Positions 32,719 through 47,700 of a stretch of 64,000 nt of DNA are shown here, piece by piece (position 1 is the stretch's first letter; each line of letters starts with the position of its first letter). The stretch covers positions 1-64,000 of the forward strand of contig NW_026570503.1 in the NCBI RefSeq assembly GCF_019649055.1. The letters run 5' to 3'. The notes under the pieces were generated by a model. It made no database searches and had not been told where the DNA came from. It was given only the letters and a program-made list of their open reading frames with translations. This stretch comes from Paramacrobiotus metropolitanus. Lineage: Eukaryota; Tardigrada; Eutardigrada; Parachela; Macrobiotidae. Both the position numbers and the translations under genes were made by a program.

Positions 32719-35700
32719 GTTAGTTGCTTAGACTTCGCAGTATTTCAACAAATCGTATTTTTGAGTCTTTATTCCTCGGAACGAAAGATAGAGGGACACT
32801 TTCTTGCTGCGCCAGTAAAGAAAATACTTCGAATTCCAGGCGGGGGGGGGGGGGGGGGAGGAGGAGGATGCGTGGAACAGCAGGCAGTAATGGTGACCCG
32901 TGCTCATACTAGCCCAAGTAGCCAGTGCTCTTACAGTTTACACTGACTACAACCGTTTTCGAACTTCGCTTTGACCATTTGACCATTAGAATCTCAACTC
33001 AGAAGGAAACTTTTTGCTAGGTAACTTTTGTTGCTACATTCTGCTTCCTTTCTTCTAGCTTTCTCACATTGTTTTAGTACAACCCTGCCGGGTCAAGTTG
33101 GGACAGTTGTATAAAATAAATTCTAGAAATACTTGTATTCGTCGCTTCACTTTTATCTTATAATATGTTTTGTTACCGGGCGCCGTATGGGCGCCACAGG
33201 TAGCCTCGACAGCGGAACAGCAGTGAACCCGGATAAGGCTTTGACGCCGAAATCTAATGCGCTCCGTGGCGCGGCAACACCAGACTAACAAGGAAGGATT
33301 CTGCAGCCAGTGCGACTGTGCTGCAGATCCGTCAAACAGCGCAGCAATGTGCGGGGTGGAAATCCCCAGAAACAGCGAATAGCTACTCAGGAGGGCGGAG
33401 CGTCCCGCTCTTACAGTTTAGTGTAACTTTTTATTAAAAATCCGGAACTGTCAAAACCGGTACGATTTAGCATACCGACAGCGAGCCAAGCGGTGATTTA
33501 GGGGATGGGGTGGTGGTCGGATTTGGGGCTCTTACAGCTGTCCCTCTAAAAACTTCACCGACAGATATTTTTCCCTGGGAGATTTTGCAAACTGTTGAGG
33601 GGCCCAGAAGGTGTCCGTTACAAGTTGGCAGAAAATTTGTCCTCCACCCGTGCCTGCGGTAGCCACTAAATAAGGTGTATTTCCCATAGACAGGTATGTT
33701 GTAACGCGCCTTCCCAACAATAGGATTGCCTAGCGCACAGAATGTGGTAACCTCGAATTATTATTTTTCATGGATGACCCATGGATAACATAATACGATT
33801 TTGACGGTTTTGACAGAAATATATTGCTCAAGCGGGGAGATCGTTGGGCTGAATAAGTGGAACAAAACACCGACAAAGCCAGGGATAAACGGTTGTAGCT
33901 GCTTTCCGAACAGTGGGTCCAGAATACCCCGGGCTTATTGTGCAAATAGTAAAACTTAGATTGACGCCCAGGACCTCCTGAACAAGATTTTTCAAAAACA
34001 TTTACATAAGGCACCGAACGACTGCACGGCGAGCATTCAGAGGAGGTCACTCACCAGTGTACTGGTGTCTGCACTCAAGCTGTAAAGGTCACAGACGCCT
34101 GATCGAAATGGGCAGGCACATAGACTAATTCGCAAAGAAATGGAAGGCAAGCAGTTTAAAGTTATTGCTTTTAGACCACGACATCCACAGAGCTTTTAAA
34201 CAAACTTTGAATAGGGCGAGGGTTAATAAGTTCGATGGGTCGAACAACTTATTTAAGCTAGTCTGTCCTAGTTTCTATTTCACCACAATCCAGAGAATGT
34301 TCTTAACATGGTATCCTGAAGTGCAAAAGATGTTGGACACCCACAACAGAAAACGTACATATTTGATAAGCTTTTGTTTGGTGACAGGTGGTTCATGCGA
34401 AATTTTTGAGAAAAACTGTCCCAACTTGGCTTCGCAGGGCTTTATTTATTTTTTTATTATTTCATCATATTCTCGGGTAGTCAGTTTTGCAGGCTGAAAA
34501 CTTTGTGACTTTCCCAAAAAAATGCCTATTACTATTTTTTTGAAATTGCTTTAAAAGTTTTTGCAGCAAGACTGTCTACAACAAGCATTTCTTGTGTTCT
34601 GATATACGTAGTAAAAGCAATGTCCAATCAGATACATATGCTCGCCAGATAAACTCCCGGAGCGTTGTTTATAAATTTCTTTCAAAAAGCCTGATTGAAG
34701 AATTCAGGAGAACCAAATCGACGCGCTCTCTCTTCTTCCTGTAGTCGACAAAACCTGGTCATTATGATATCGCAGTTCTTTACAGTAAGTACAAAAGACG
34801 AGAAACAACCCTCTACCAGAAACAGCAACGTGACCTACGGTCATTTAGTTTTAACAACAGCCTCTAATTAGAAATGGATAAATTCAGGTTATTCCTTTTT
34901 TCGGGTTTTTGCTTCCATCTCTTTTTTTGTTTTTGCATTTTTTTTATTTCTTACTTTGTTGCATGTGATACTGTTTGACTTACCACTAATAATAAGTTAC
35001 CAGTAAGGGATTTGGCCCGGTACACAGCAGCAAATTTCCATAAATTCGCGGAAACTTTCGCTTTCATGCACTTTCCAGACACTTTTTTGGATTATTTTTG
35101 GCATTGTGTACTCAAAAAATTTGTATACTGGTTTTCGCTTGCAACATCCGGTCGCGGAGTTATGAGGCTAAAAAAATTTGAAAAAAGTTTAAATGTATTC
35201 AGGTGTACCAAAAGTCTCATTATAGAATGTTCTCTCCTTCAAATTTACTAATTCACCACATTTTGCATGATCGTTCTTACACCGATTAACTGATATAGTC
35301 TGTTTTCCCCATTTCAAAAAGAATTTCGAAAAATTTAAAATAAATTAAAAATTTGAAAAACAAATCATGGAAATGGCTACGTGAATTACGTGCAAAATTA
35401 AAGAAAATCGGTTCTTAATAATACTTTTGATACACCTGATTGCCTTTAAACTTTTAGGAATTATGTTACCCTCATAAATCCGCCACCGGATGTAGAACGC
35501 AAAAACGCCTGTTTATACAAATTTCTGGCTTCACAATATCAGAAAGCAATCCAAAAGAGTATTCCAAAGGGCGCGAAAGCGCCCTTCGGAACAAGCGCCC
35601 CTCCAAGACACGTTCCCGTGGATGCACACAAATTTGGTCCTGTGCACACGAATTTTATTACTTTTCTTAAATAGCATCTTTAACACTGTACACATGAAAT

Positions 35701-38700
35701 TACAAGGCAGTTTCGGTGGAATGTAAGCAACATTTGTGGAAGGCGACTAGGTGAACGTATTAGCCGAAAGTAATGTGGTTGAGTGGCGGCGAAATTGTTC
35801 GGCGGCCGAAAAGATTTGCTCGTAATGAGGAAAGCCGATACCGTAGCTCGAAGTGATCGGTTGTCCTTAGGCTGTAGCCATAGGTATGTAAGATGTCAAG
35901 TGCCTGGTGGCTGAACAAAATGGCAGTGGGTCCGCTGGTCCGTCCAACACATGATGACGCTATCTTAGTTTCATTCGGAAGATCTATGTCTAACATGAAA
36001 AAGTTAAGTCAGTCAAAATTCATAAGGATAAATATTTTATGAAATGTTTTGGAAATCTGGCTGGTTTTGAACGATGCCGTGTAAGCGAAAATATGAAATT
36101 ACCCGTTTCTAATTTAAAAATTCTTGCTTTCAACTAACGACTTTAATGTATCTTGCTTTACTGTTTTGGGTAGAAGGGTTGTTTTTCGCTTTGTTACTGT
36201 AAGAAGCTGCAGTATTCTAGCTACCGTGCTTGGTCAGGACGCTGAATAACAGAGACTCCGCACGAGTAATTCTGGTGAAACCGGCAAACAGAGTTTTGGG
36301 AGCAAATTTCTAACCGACATTCTAAAAGCTTAACCGGTTCAATTTCTCAAAAGGGCAATGAACTAACAACATTTAAATGGTAAACCTGTATTTTTCGTGC
36401 AACCTGTCAAGAAGCCAAAATATTTAACGGAAAATACTTGAAAAACCTAAATAAAAAACCCGGCATTTTTGGGAAAAGTTACAATGTGTCCTGACTGCAT
36501 AACTCGTTCGGCCTATGCAGCATGTTTAACTTTTTTTTCTTAAAATAAAATGTATTACGCTTGATGAAACAGTTGGAAAAAACCCATTCAGGGAAGAAAT
36601 GGCACAAGATTTTATGTTTTACGCGCTGGGACACGAAAAATTTACACAGTTTCATTTTCATCATTGCAAACGCAGACGGCTTTATTTTTTCAGATACCTT
36701 TAAGTTTTGTACTTTAGCTAATAGAATTCTCTATCGAATAAAGTTTAACCGTTTACGATGCGACATAGGGCCTGCGAGAAACAAACCAACACAGGAGACG
36801 GCCCTTTTGTTCGGCCACCCGTTACTCGCGATATGTGCTCGCTGGTCGCTTGTGTGACCCCAGTATATTTCAAAATCCTGCGGTTATAAGTGCTTCAGAA
36901 AAAATTTAGCCCTGTTACTCTGGAAATGCAAAGACAGCAAAGTTAATTCTTACAGCTGAGTGCGTATAATCTCATTTTTGCGCTTTTAGATGGAAATAAT
37001 TGGTGACCCGTATTCTTCTGAAGGCAATGACGTACAAAGAAACCTGACTTATGGAAAGGTCGTAGCATTTCTATATGGGAAAATGGTATTAGTGGATGTA
37101 GTTTCAGTTCAGCTCGAGTCAACGTTCGCCAGAATATCCGTATATATTGTGCAAGCAGTCAACTGGGTAAGGCTGTCGTTGGAATTATTGAAAATAAGTT
37201 TGATGTTTTTCTTTTTCTTTGTTGCTAGCACTTTGTCAGCTGTGTATGAGTACAATTTTTTAGCACTTTTAAACTAACTGAGCCTTTCATCTCAATGTAC
37301 TGGATAGTTCACAGTCACACACTAGTTTTAAAGCAACAATCCAAAAATGATTGGTTTTATCACTGTTAGCACCTGTGTTAAGGGAAGTGTGCCGGTACAT
37401 CCATATTCATGTTGAGGTACTAAAATTTTCGCTTTCGCACGCTCATAAAATTAATACCATTTTGCATGGTTTATTACGTACATTCTGCAGCCAAATGATT
37501 TGTATACATGTGCGTGTAGCGCGCAACATGCGCTTGGAACGTTACTGAAGACATGAAATTCCAAAAGTTTAGATGCGAGAAGACATATGCTTCCCTACCC
37601 AATTAGGTTTCCACCATTCTTTCGAATTTCAAAATACCTTTTCAATTTAATTTTGTTTAAAGGTCAAAAATTTATGGTTTGGACCTGGTTCATGTTAAAA
37701 AGATATTCAAACCAGTGTATGTTTTCATGCAAAATTCGAAGATCATATATTGCTAACGAGACTTTCTGCTCTCTATGCTATTGACCTTTTGGAATTGTAT
37801 GTCCCCATTAATTCCCCAACCGGATGTTGCGGGCAAAAAGCCGTTTTTCACGCCCGTGTATTCAAATCATTTTCTTCCTGTACAATGTCATAAACCAATG
37901 CAAAAATTGTATTTCTGCATTGGTTTATGACATTCATCTGAAGTACGCAAAGTAAAAGTTTTCGTACATGTACACGAATTCGTTAATATATATCGGCACA
38001 CTTCCTCAAAACAATATGAATGTTTTGCAGTTTTTCATCGCACAACTTATTCCGGACATGTTCAAGAAGCTGCCGACCGTTCTGCGGATGCACTCATTTA
38101 GCAAAATTTACAGAAAAAAAGACGAAGCGTATGTACAATACAATCATGAGAGCTGCATATAGGGGGACAAACAAGTCTACTCGGCCCGGTTCCCTGTACT
38201 GCTGTCGTCACCCGCCTGGAGTATGGCGTTACGGCAATACATACGGTTAAATCAGGCGCGGTATATAAGCGCCATGTATAGCCACATCGCAAAACACCAG
38301 CCGGCTGACATCAGAAGTACAAGGGACTGGTTCGGCTAGACCCATTTTCGCCCCTCTACAGCAAACTGCATGCGATTAATTTATCAGAATCACCTTTGCT
38401 GGTTCAGGTTTGTGCTGATACTGGGATCGGTTAGTCCTACGGCTTTAGAGCACTTTGCCAAAGCCTTCCACGACTTCAACGTGGAAGGAAACATCATGGT
38501 TCTTTTAGAGTAAGCCGCCTTTACTGAGCAAATGCGCTTTTTTGTGTACCAATCTTCTTCCTAATACGGCTCGGTTTCATAGGTCCGCAGTACTATTAAG
38601 GGCAACAGAAGAGATGCACATTGTAGCACGAAAGCACAAGCGAACTTTGACCATTGTCTCTGGATCGGTGTTTAGCTACAAAGACATCGACAAAAATATC

Positions 38701-41700
38701 TCAGAAAATTGTCAGTGTGCCTTTGTCTTTGCCAACGAAAGTGCACCTAGCCCGCAAGAGGAAGATTATCACAACCACCTTAAAGTTCTCATGCTGAAAC
38801 AACACCGCCCGACACTCCGTGTAATCGTTCAAGTCCTTATGGTGAACAACAAGGTAAGGATAAGATGGTGCGATTATTGTTAATTGAGCGCGGGGGCACT
38901 ATAAAGGGTCCCCTCGGGAGAGCGCTTTCCTTCTCTTTTGCGCAACTGCGAAGGAATTTATTCAGCGCTTGGCAACCGAATTTGATTGCAGCCTTTGAAT
39001 GTAGAACAGAGAAAATGCATCACTTTATTTTGTGCCCATACGCTGGCCTTGCGCGCTCTTCTCCTCGTCTTAACCCATATTCCAAGGGACTTCAGATGTT
39101 CTACATCAGCAGGCGCTTTTACTGGCAGAGCCAGAATTATTAAGAAAAAGTTATAAGGAAATATTTTAAAATATTTGCCCTCATGCTCAGCCTGAACTGC
39201 CCTCATGCCACTTGATTAAACATTCTAATAAAAACTGTATTAACGTTATTGTATGGGAGAACCCGAACTCGAAGGGGCGAGATCCAAGAACAAGTTCCCT
39301 CTTCGAATACCCAGCAAATTAAAAAGCAACTCCCTGCTGCCATGGTGTTGGATGAGAATCAAAGACTGGAATTCAGCTTACGTTATTGGAAGCCCAAGTA
39401 CATACAGGGAATACCAAACCAGAACTTCAGAAGAATTACGAAGACACTGCTTTGGCAATGGAAACGAGCTCAACGCCAACAAAGCTTCCCAAGCGGCATC
39501 CTCCTCGGCCACAGTCGGAACAGTTCGATTAGCTCTTTCAACCCTCTTGGTTTCGATCGACCGTAGCGACGCCTGAAAGGGTGTTGAACCTCGAAGGTTT
39601 TCATCTTCTGGATGACACGCATGTCACAGGCATAAAGGTTTACGGATCCGGCAGGATGGTTTACGTATCGTAAACAGTTAACCCGTCCTTTCTGCCGACT
39701 ACACACGCACACTGGCACACACCAAGGAAATCGCCAGAAATCAAAGCGGTCCCTCCGTGCTTCGATAATACCGCAACCCTCTCTCCACCCCACACAAATT
39801 CGTCGAATGCTCCGGACTCCTGGCAAACTCCTGGCCATGTGAGATTTCAGACAAAACATGCTGATGCTGCCTCGTGACCGGTGCCGGAACTACTCCCCGG
39901 AACTAAATTTTTCCACTCATATTGTGCTCTGCCTGCTCCGCTACAAAGAATAAGCAGACGATCTCGCTCGCCAGCTGGAAGCGCTCCTTTTCTGTGCACA
40001 TGCTGCACCGCACGCATGCATCCGACAGGAGGATTGACGGGTTGTTGGTTGACGCTCAATGAAGATCATCAACCTTTCTGTCAAAGGTCATCAACCTTTT
40101 CCTAGAGACCATTTATTTTTTCGACAAACTTTTCTCTAAAGGCCATCGGCCTTTCTAGAAAGGCCGTCAATTTCTTTTGTAAAGGTCGTTCCTTAATTTT
40201 GCAAGTACTAATTAGATGAAGCCCCACACAAAAGTTTCCTGTCCGAGATATCAGTCAAGAGCGATAAAAACGATTAGAATAAAGGTCGACTGAGATTTCT
40301 TCCGAAGACCCATTAAGTTGTTACTAGTATCTTATTGCAGCTTATCTTAGTTTCACACTTTCAGCAACATTTAAAAATATTCGCATTCGCAACCGGCAGA
40401 AAGGTGGATCGGTGGATGGTGGATGTTCAATGATATTGCATCCACCAATCTGCCGAGCCAACCCGTCGGTGTCAAATGGCCTAGCGATGACACCATTGAG
40501 AGCATTTAGGCTCATTGTGACAATAAATGCACGCCGCCACTGACTCGGCAAAAAACTGGATGCGATTATGTACAAGCTTTTCTGGTAATTTCTATCGTAA
40601 AGCTACAGCTAGCGCGAAATTTGCGCTTAAAACGATGGCCACGACACTACGCTTATCGGATCGCCTAAATGCGCTTCGCAGTCAGATTGGCCATTACTAC
40701 ACCGACCGTTTTTTTAGCCACCTTCCGTCAGGCAGTTACTGTTATTCTCATTGAATTACTATCTGGCGTGCTCCAACCCACCTTCCAGCCAGTTGCAAGT
40801 TACGTATTCAAGAGTGTGGCGTGGCGCGTCGTAGCATGGAGTTTGGCGTAAAACGCAAATTTGTGTACAGTATTTCGCTGTATTGAACCGGCAGAAATTG
40901 CCGGACAAGCTTGTACAGTATGTATATTTATCGCTCTGCCTCAATGCCATCCTTTTTTAATCTTCCCAGTAAGTAATTTATTTTAATATATAATAGAGAC
41001 CTAGAGGTAGACGAGAAGCGAATCAAGTCACGGTGAAAATCAGCTGACTGTCTCCATAGCATATTGCCTTTTTTTTGTGCACGTCTTGATAAAACCTCAT
41101 GCCCAACATTGTAAAAGGTAGAGAAAACTTTTAGAAGCTTTTGGGTACCGAATATATGCCGCTGGAAGCATACAACGTGAATCAGAGTCATTGCTTATGA
41201 TAGGTTCTCTGCGTAGCATCCAAATTGTGTTTTTCTGTATTCAAAATGCCTTGATTTACGTCATCAGCAGCCAACAGTAGTTTATTGGGTACCAGAAAAC
41301 TTCTGAAAGACTTTCTTTCCACTTTTTGGAATGTTGATCGGAGGTTTTACAGAGACGTTAACGAGAGAAAAAAAACTGGCGTTTAACGCACGAGTCTATG
41401 GAGACAGCCACAATTTCCTCCATACCTCCACAATTTCTCAAAGGAATATTTCAGCGGAGAGACGAAAAATGTTGGATGACATGCCGACAGAGTGCCTTTT
41501 TTGCCGGATCACTAACGGCGTGCACTGACTGTCACAATGAATCTGAATGGGCTGAGTGGTGGCACTGATAGATCAAGTGACACCGACGGGTTGGCTCGGC
41601 AGATTGGTAGATGCGATTTCATTTAAAAACTCGCCAATCCAGCTTTCTGCAGGTTAAGCACCCAAATATTTTTAAATATTTCTTTAAAGAAAGGTTGTTG

Positions 41701-44700
41701 ACCTTTAGAGAAATGTTGAGAAGAAAGTTTTATGGCCTTTAACAGAAAGGTTGATGACCTTCATTGAACGTCAAGACCGTCAACCTTTCTGCCGGCTACA
41801 CACGCATACGAAACCGGAACTACTTTTGCCACTGCTCAAATACTTCGACCTAATTTCGCTGAGATGACAGATCCGGCTCGCGGCTTTAAATTGGAGCGCT
41901 TATTGGAATACGATATCGAGTTCCGTAACTCTGCCGCACAGTTGCCCGACGAGCCGCTAACTCTACATAGGAGCGGCCGCACCAGGTGCAATCGCTGTCA
42001 CAGAATCGGCCACATCGCTACGGACTGCCAGGAGCAGCGTAACTCGCAAGGATAACCATCGGAAACCACGAACGTCTGCCGCAAGTTCAGCCGTGGATTC
42101 TGCTTAATGACCTGCGTCAACGGCCGCAGGCATGCACGTGGCTCCAGCAGTCACGGCAAATGCAGCCACAGCAGAATCAGCAAGCCGCAAGAGGTCTACC
42201 CACGAAGTGACGCCGCCACCGAAGCCTAACTTCCGTCTCGACCAACACGCCTGTTTCTAACTGTCGCTCACGCAATAACTAAACATCGCGGACCGTAACC
42301 GGTTCCAGAAGCATGCTGGCTCCGCTGTCTGGGTTTTCAGAAGCAGGGAAATGGAACCGGTAAGAGCGCACGCACCGGTTGTGCTGCCGGAGCTCCTCTG
42401 CTCTCTAGCCGAGAACTTCCACATGCCCTTATGGCCTTATCTCTCCCCGCTTTGCCATTTGTACGAGTAGCTTGCACATTACCTAAAAATAGACGGAAAA
42501 AATCACATGCGCTGTACAAGAAATGCTATAATATTTTTCCAATAAAACTATGCCCTGTACTTGGCTTTTACAGGATCTGTTTTATGACATTCCCAACTGG
42601 AGAACCGAGCTGGATGGTACCAATGTCACTGCACCAGACAGAGCAATCTGCATTCCCGAAATACAGTTTGCTCTATTGGCACAACGGAATTTTGCTCCCG
42701 CATTAACTAACGTTGTGCACGACTGGTTCAACCCATCAGGATACCAAACAATTCGATCTTATTTCATAAAGCTCGTCGAACCGACCAAACCAGCCATTTC
42801 AAAACAAACCAGCAGTTTGACAACCGCAACCAAAAAGAATGAACATGTGGTTGTGATCATTGATCATTCTGCTTCCAGTAGTCATAACGCGATAGAAATG
42901 CAACCTCTTTCATCCACTCCAGCCGAAAACCCAGCAATCAATGAGGCACTTGTGCACAGGTCAACTGCAGTCGCTGCAAGCGATGGCGCTATGGCAGGTG
43001 GATCAGGGCTCCAGGCCCCGTCTGGGAACAAGAGTGGTGATTGTAGCTTGAGCAATTCAGCGAACAATGAAAGTTCTGAGACGCAACTGCTTCTACCACC
43101 TAGCGACACTTCCAAAGCTGACACCAATGCTCCTTCAAGAGAAAGCAGCAATTTGACAAGCACTGATACTTCAGGGAGTCAGCGAACTAGCGCCGCTTCC
43201 AAAAACGATGTCATCTACCAAGATATACAGGTATCCTAAAGAGCGTGCTGGTATTGTAATTCATACTGCCTCGGTGTCAATAAACTACGTCTATATTTCA
43301 GGAAATTTTTACCGAACTAAAGATTGGTACTCCGTTCGCATTACTACAAGAAGGGCAATATCATTTGTGTCCACGAGAAAATCTGATTCTCCAAACTGGA
43401 ACCCAGGTGTTTTGTGTTACGGATAACTGTGTAAAGCAATTCATCCACTGGCCCGCCAACTCCAACTGTAAAAGAGTATCGATTACGCCATTCTGTCCGA
43501 TAGAACGACAAGCTATCAACAAAAGGACGATTGGAGTTGAACTGTCGTAAGTCACGCTGTGCAGACATTATTCCGATTTTTACAATTGTCTCTTGTGTGA
43601 TTCAGGAAGGTTGGAAAAGAGGAAATATGCGATATTACGGGACAATATCAGCTAAGATCAACGGATTCGGACATAACGTATCTAGTTAGTGAAAATTCAA
43701 ATGGATTTTGCTTTGCCATTAACTTTTCAGTAATTATCGGTATTTTTGACGAATAAATTTCTCTGCAATAGGACCCGGACACAAATAACGAAAATCTAAA
43801 AAGCATTTGTGGCGACCATATCGTAATATGCGTCGTATCGGATGGAACCCCTTCTCCTATTGGGTTAATCAGCTTTATCAAACCTCTACGAGCTGCTCCC
43901 ATCGCAATTACAACAATTATAGTTTTGGCCGACGAAAACTTTTTGAACTTAGAAGCACCCTCAATGAAGAAGTTTCCTGACGTGCTTTTCGTAAAGGTAA
44001 GGTACTACAGAGGTTCGCATGTTCTGTGCTAAGTCGGATGACAATTTCTGGTTTGGCCCACAATTTAAAGGCGGCAGTTACTGTAGCGGCTCGATAAAGG
44101 GGCACCACAAAGTTGGTGTACGGGAAAACAGCATACACGCAGCGTGTGCTGCTCAGGCGTTCGCAAAAACGAGCAGTGCACACTTTGCAAATGCTGATTT
44201 CCCGTACACAAACTCTTTGATGCCACTTGATCGAGCCGCTACAGTATAACTTCTGGTTTTCGCTGCCCCGCCAAACGTTTTAACTAGAGCGTTTTAAAAA
44301 ATATTGTACCACAGCATGCGGACTGCGCAATTTTCCAGCACACTGCATCCATAAATCAACTTGGATTTTGCAGAACACGAGGCGGTATTCTAGCTCTGGC
44401 AATCAGTATAACCTTATGCGACAGCCGCGAACGGAAAAACGTGACGCGACTGCGCGTTAGGAGAATATTTATTCAATATATTCTGATTTTCAACACGAAT
44501 TCTGGATTCTGAAAACACAGCTTACCGTATTTTTCGAATTATAAGCCCTGGGCTTCTAAATTTTCGAAGGTGCCCGGGGTGAGGCTTATACGACAGAGGA
44601 GGCTTATATTGCGGAGGAGGCTTTTAAATTTTCGAAGCATTTAAACTAGCGTTATTGCTATACACCGTATATGGAGGGAGGCTTCTAATGCGGAGGAGGC

Positions 44701-47700
44701 TACTAAATTTTCGAACTAAAGTGGGGGGAGGCTTATATGATAGAGGAGGTTTCAATTTTGGAGGAGGCGTTAATTTCGAAAAATACGGTACTTGTTTACG
44801 TTAGTGTCGATAATGATTGCAAGACTAATAGTCTTGCAATCATTATCGACACAAACTACAGGTTTCACGAAACCTTCATGAAGCGTACCGCTTACTGCAT
44901 AGACACAGCAGCTGGCCTCTCCCATTAGCACTTGGTCGACTCTACCGACTGACGCGACATGTCATGCAAGAAAACCTCTTTTGAGATTGAATGAAATGGC
45001 ATATTTCGGGGTCATAATTTTTTTCATACCTAGTATTACTACTTACGGTTTTAGCAGATTCATGCAAAACATTTGGCTTTAGAATGAGATGAAGCAACTG
45101 ATCACATAATCCAATGTTTCAAGCGCGCGCAAGCAAAATTTGCAGGGGATTCAGATTAAACTGGAAGCAGTTATCGAATTTACCCTTTGAAACCATAACC
45201 ATGTGTTTCAGAAATCTCGGTTGTGAGGTGTGTTAGATAGTTCAGTCCCTCACTATGTAGCGCATATTCATTCTTTTCAGATTAGAGCTACTGACACTGT
45301 TTTCTTATGCTGCGTGCCACGGGACAGTTCTAATTAACGTCTTCCGAGCTTTTGCTCCCTGGAAACAACTGCAGCTTCAAGGTGCGTTTTATAAGAAGTG
45401 GTTGCAGCACACCGCACGTAAAGAGATTAACAGCGGATTTAAAGAAGAGATGGGCAAAAATTAATGTATTGCGGTGGTATCACGGTGCACAACTTTCGCT
45501 AGAGGCATCTCTCGTGAACTTACGAGTATTAGGCCTTTTCCCGTCTTTTCTTCCTCAGTGTTGTTATCGCTGGTATTGTGCTTTTCTCGCGGGGTTTACC
45601 TAAACAGACTCTGAATCTTCGCTTGCTACTACCAACAACAGATTTCAGGTGTTTAGAAATTTGTGAAATTTGGGAGGAATTATTTTCTGTGTTGGCTCAA
45701 CTTGGCGGAAACATTCTCCGTAGTGTGTGGCGCAGATGAGCTGGGGACCCGAGCATTCCTGAACAGTGAACATGTATACGGAAAATAGATTAAAACACTA
45801 TCTCTGTTGAAGTCTGTTCGGCAAACAATTTTGTTTCACATACCGTATTCCGTAAAATCCGCTATCAACGCCCTGGGCTTTTATTTTTTCGAGAGCTTCG
45901 GGAGTGGCGCTTAAAACCCTTAGGGGCGTTTATTGCGGATGAGCGTCTAATGTACTTATAAGGTAGCGCGCGTTTAACCGGAGCGGGGAACCGTGTGCAT
46001 ATTTAAATGAATAACTCGCTCACGTTATTTTACCTTTAACAAGAGTAATGTGCATGAAGATTACTGGAATAATTTAGTAGCCAAGATTTTTGTTAGGAAA
46101 TTCAAAATCATGACTTGTGAACAAGGGAAATATAACTAAATTAGCCCTATGCACAATTAAGACAGTCCCGACAACAGACTAAAAAACGCGACGTCGCAAC
46201 TTATTAGGCGCCCGGGCGATAATTTCGGGGGAGGGGGGCGGTTTACGGTAAATTAAGAAAAGTTTGGCGCTTGGGTGTGCCTTTAAAAAAGAAATCCCAA
46301 TTAAAATCATTTTTATGAGATTATATTGGATAAAGTTTCAAATTCAATCTTAGCGATCTTGAGCAATAGGCTAAGTCTACCCAAGGCAGCCGTTGAATTC
46401 CCACGGACTACCGCTAGACCTAAACGTTGCCTTGAAAAGGCCGTAGAACACGGATCCCTGGTGACTTCTTCGATCTTTCTGCTGACTGTTTCGGGCACAC
46501 TTAACGCACGACTTAAGATCGCTAGTAACTGTCACGATTTTGGATTGAAATTTTTGATCATTTAAAATTTTTTAAATCTAAAGCTTTTAATTGATATGAA
46601 TCTGCACACTTGAGTTCTTATGTGCACTGGCTGATAACGCTTAAAGAAAATTTAGTCCTATAAGAAATGACGTTACGTCTGTACAAAAACCCGTCGTCAT
46701 TTTTTTCTGCCCAACATTGGGTGATCTCTGCGGACTGCGGGCTGTAAAGTTTTTAGACAAAAATTTCTGGCTATGATTTTGGTTGCGATTTTGATTTGGT
46801 TACGATCGAACACCCTGCAGTTTTGTTTTGATGATCACTCGGCTCATTCGCATCTTGACCTTTTGTCAGAATGCGCTCTTGCTGCAGTCAGTAGTCTTTG
46901 TCGAAGTGGCACGGCCTGCCAAAGGCCATTTAAGCAAAGGTGTTAGATAATTAAAAGGAAACCCACTGATTCTATGGCCATCGTTTTGTTTTCCAGAATT
47001 CGCTGACCGATTCATTGCTGCAATTCACTACTCGCTCAACGGTATATCAATTACCGCCATTTAGCGTTTTGGCGCATTCGCTGACCAACGTTCTTCTGGC
47101 ACCGACTCGTTAGCCTTTACGGCTGGAGAGCTTAACAGCGTCTACTGGATTCATTAATCAGAGATAACAAAAAAAGAAGGTGGGCAGTGTTTAGAAGTGT
47201 TCGTCGGAAATATGATGTCGTTCAACAATTTGTCGTTTAAGCAAGACGCCGGTAAACATTTTGTCGGTCAGTGCAGATACAGAGTTGTGGGCAAAATATT
47301 GGTCCCCAATATAGTTAGGCTGTTTACCGGAATCGCTTGATGCACCGGACAGCAGAATTCATGGCAGATACCACTTTAAACGGGCAGAAGGTTAATTCCT
47401 TTGGATATTCCTGCCGATTATGTGTACAGCAAAATGGGCAACGGCAACTGCCGGGCCAGGCACAGAAAAAAAAACAAAAAAATGCTGCGTGGGTATCGGT
47501 AGAGTGGTGACCAGATTCGATTTAATTATACCTCGCCTACGGCCGCGTTACATTTTTACCCGGTATACGTTCACTTCGGCAGACAGACTAGCCCGATTAA
47601 GTCTGTGTGGAATGAGCAAAGGCAAAAAAATGCAAATGGCCCAAGTGATCGGTAGCCAAGTGTCACTTAGCTTTACATGTGTAACCAGCTTGTACTCTCT

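Larger units (their letters stand above)
32719..36989 (+). other. Slo-like gene intron 5 (4.3 kb), transposon-rich
   Basis: Phase-0 intron between S5 and the pore exon. It contains a run of about 19 G residues near 32841-32859, a Tc1/mariner-like element (33078-34440) and a foldback element (35005-35660). The rest, including 35661-36989, has no exon-like sequence that I can support. Confidence 0.6.

Noticed and set aside
31525-32946. Chemoreceptor-like seven-helix gene
   Set aside because: At first the hydrophobic frames looked like a gustatory receptor, but the splice phases and the S0-S5 order, continuing into the pore and RCK exons, fit a Slo-type channel much better.
39249-39576. Two overlapping 105-107-codon frames
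   Set aside because: They overlap in different frames inside Slo-like intron 9 and share no motif with known proteins; possibly retroelement debris.
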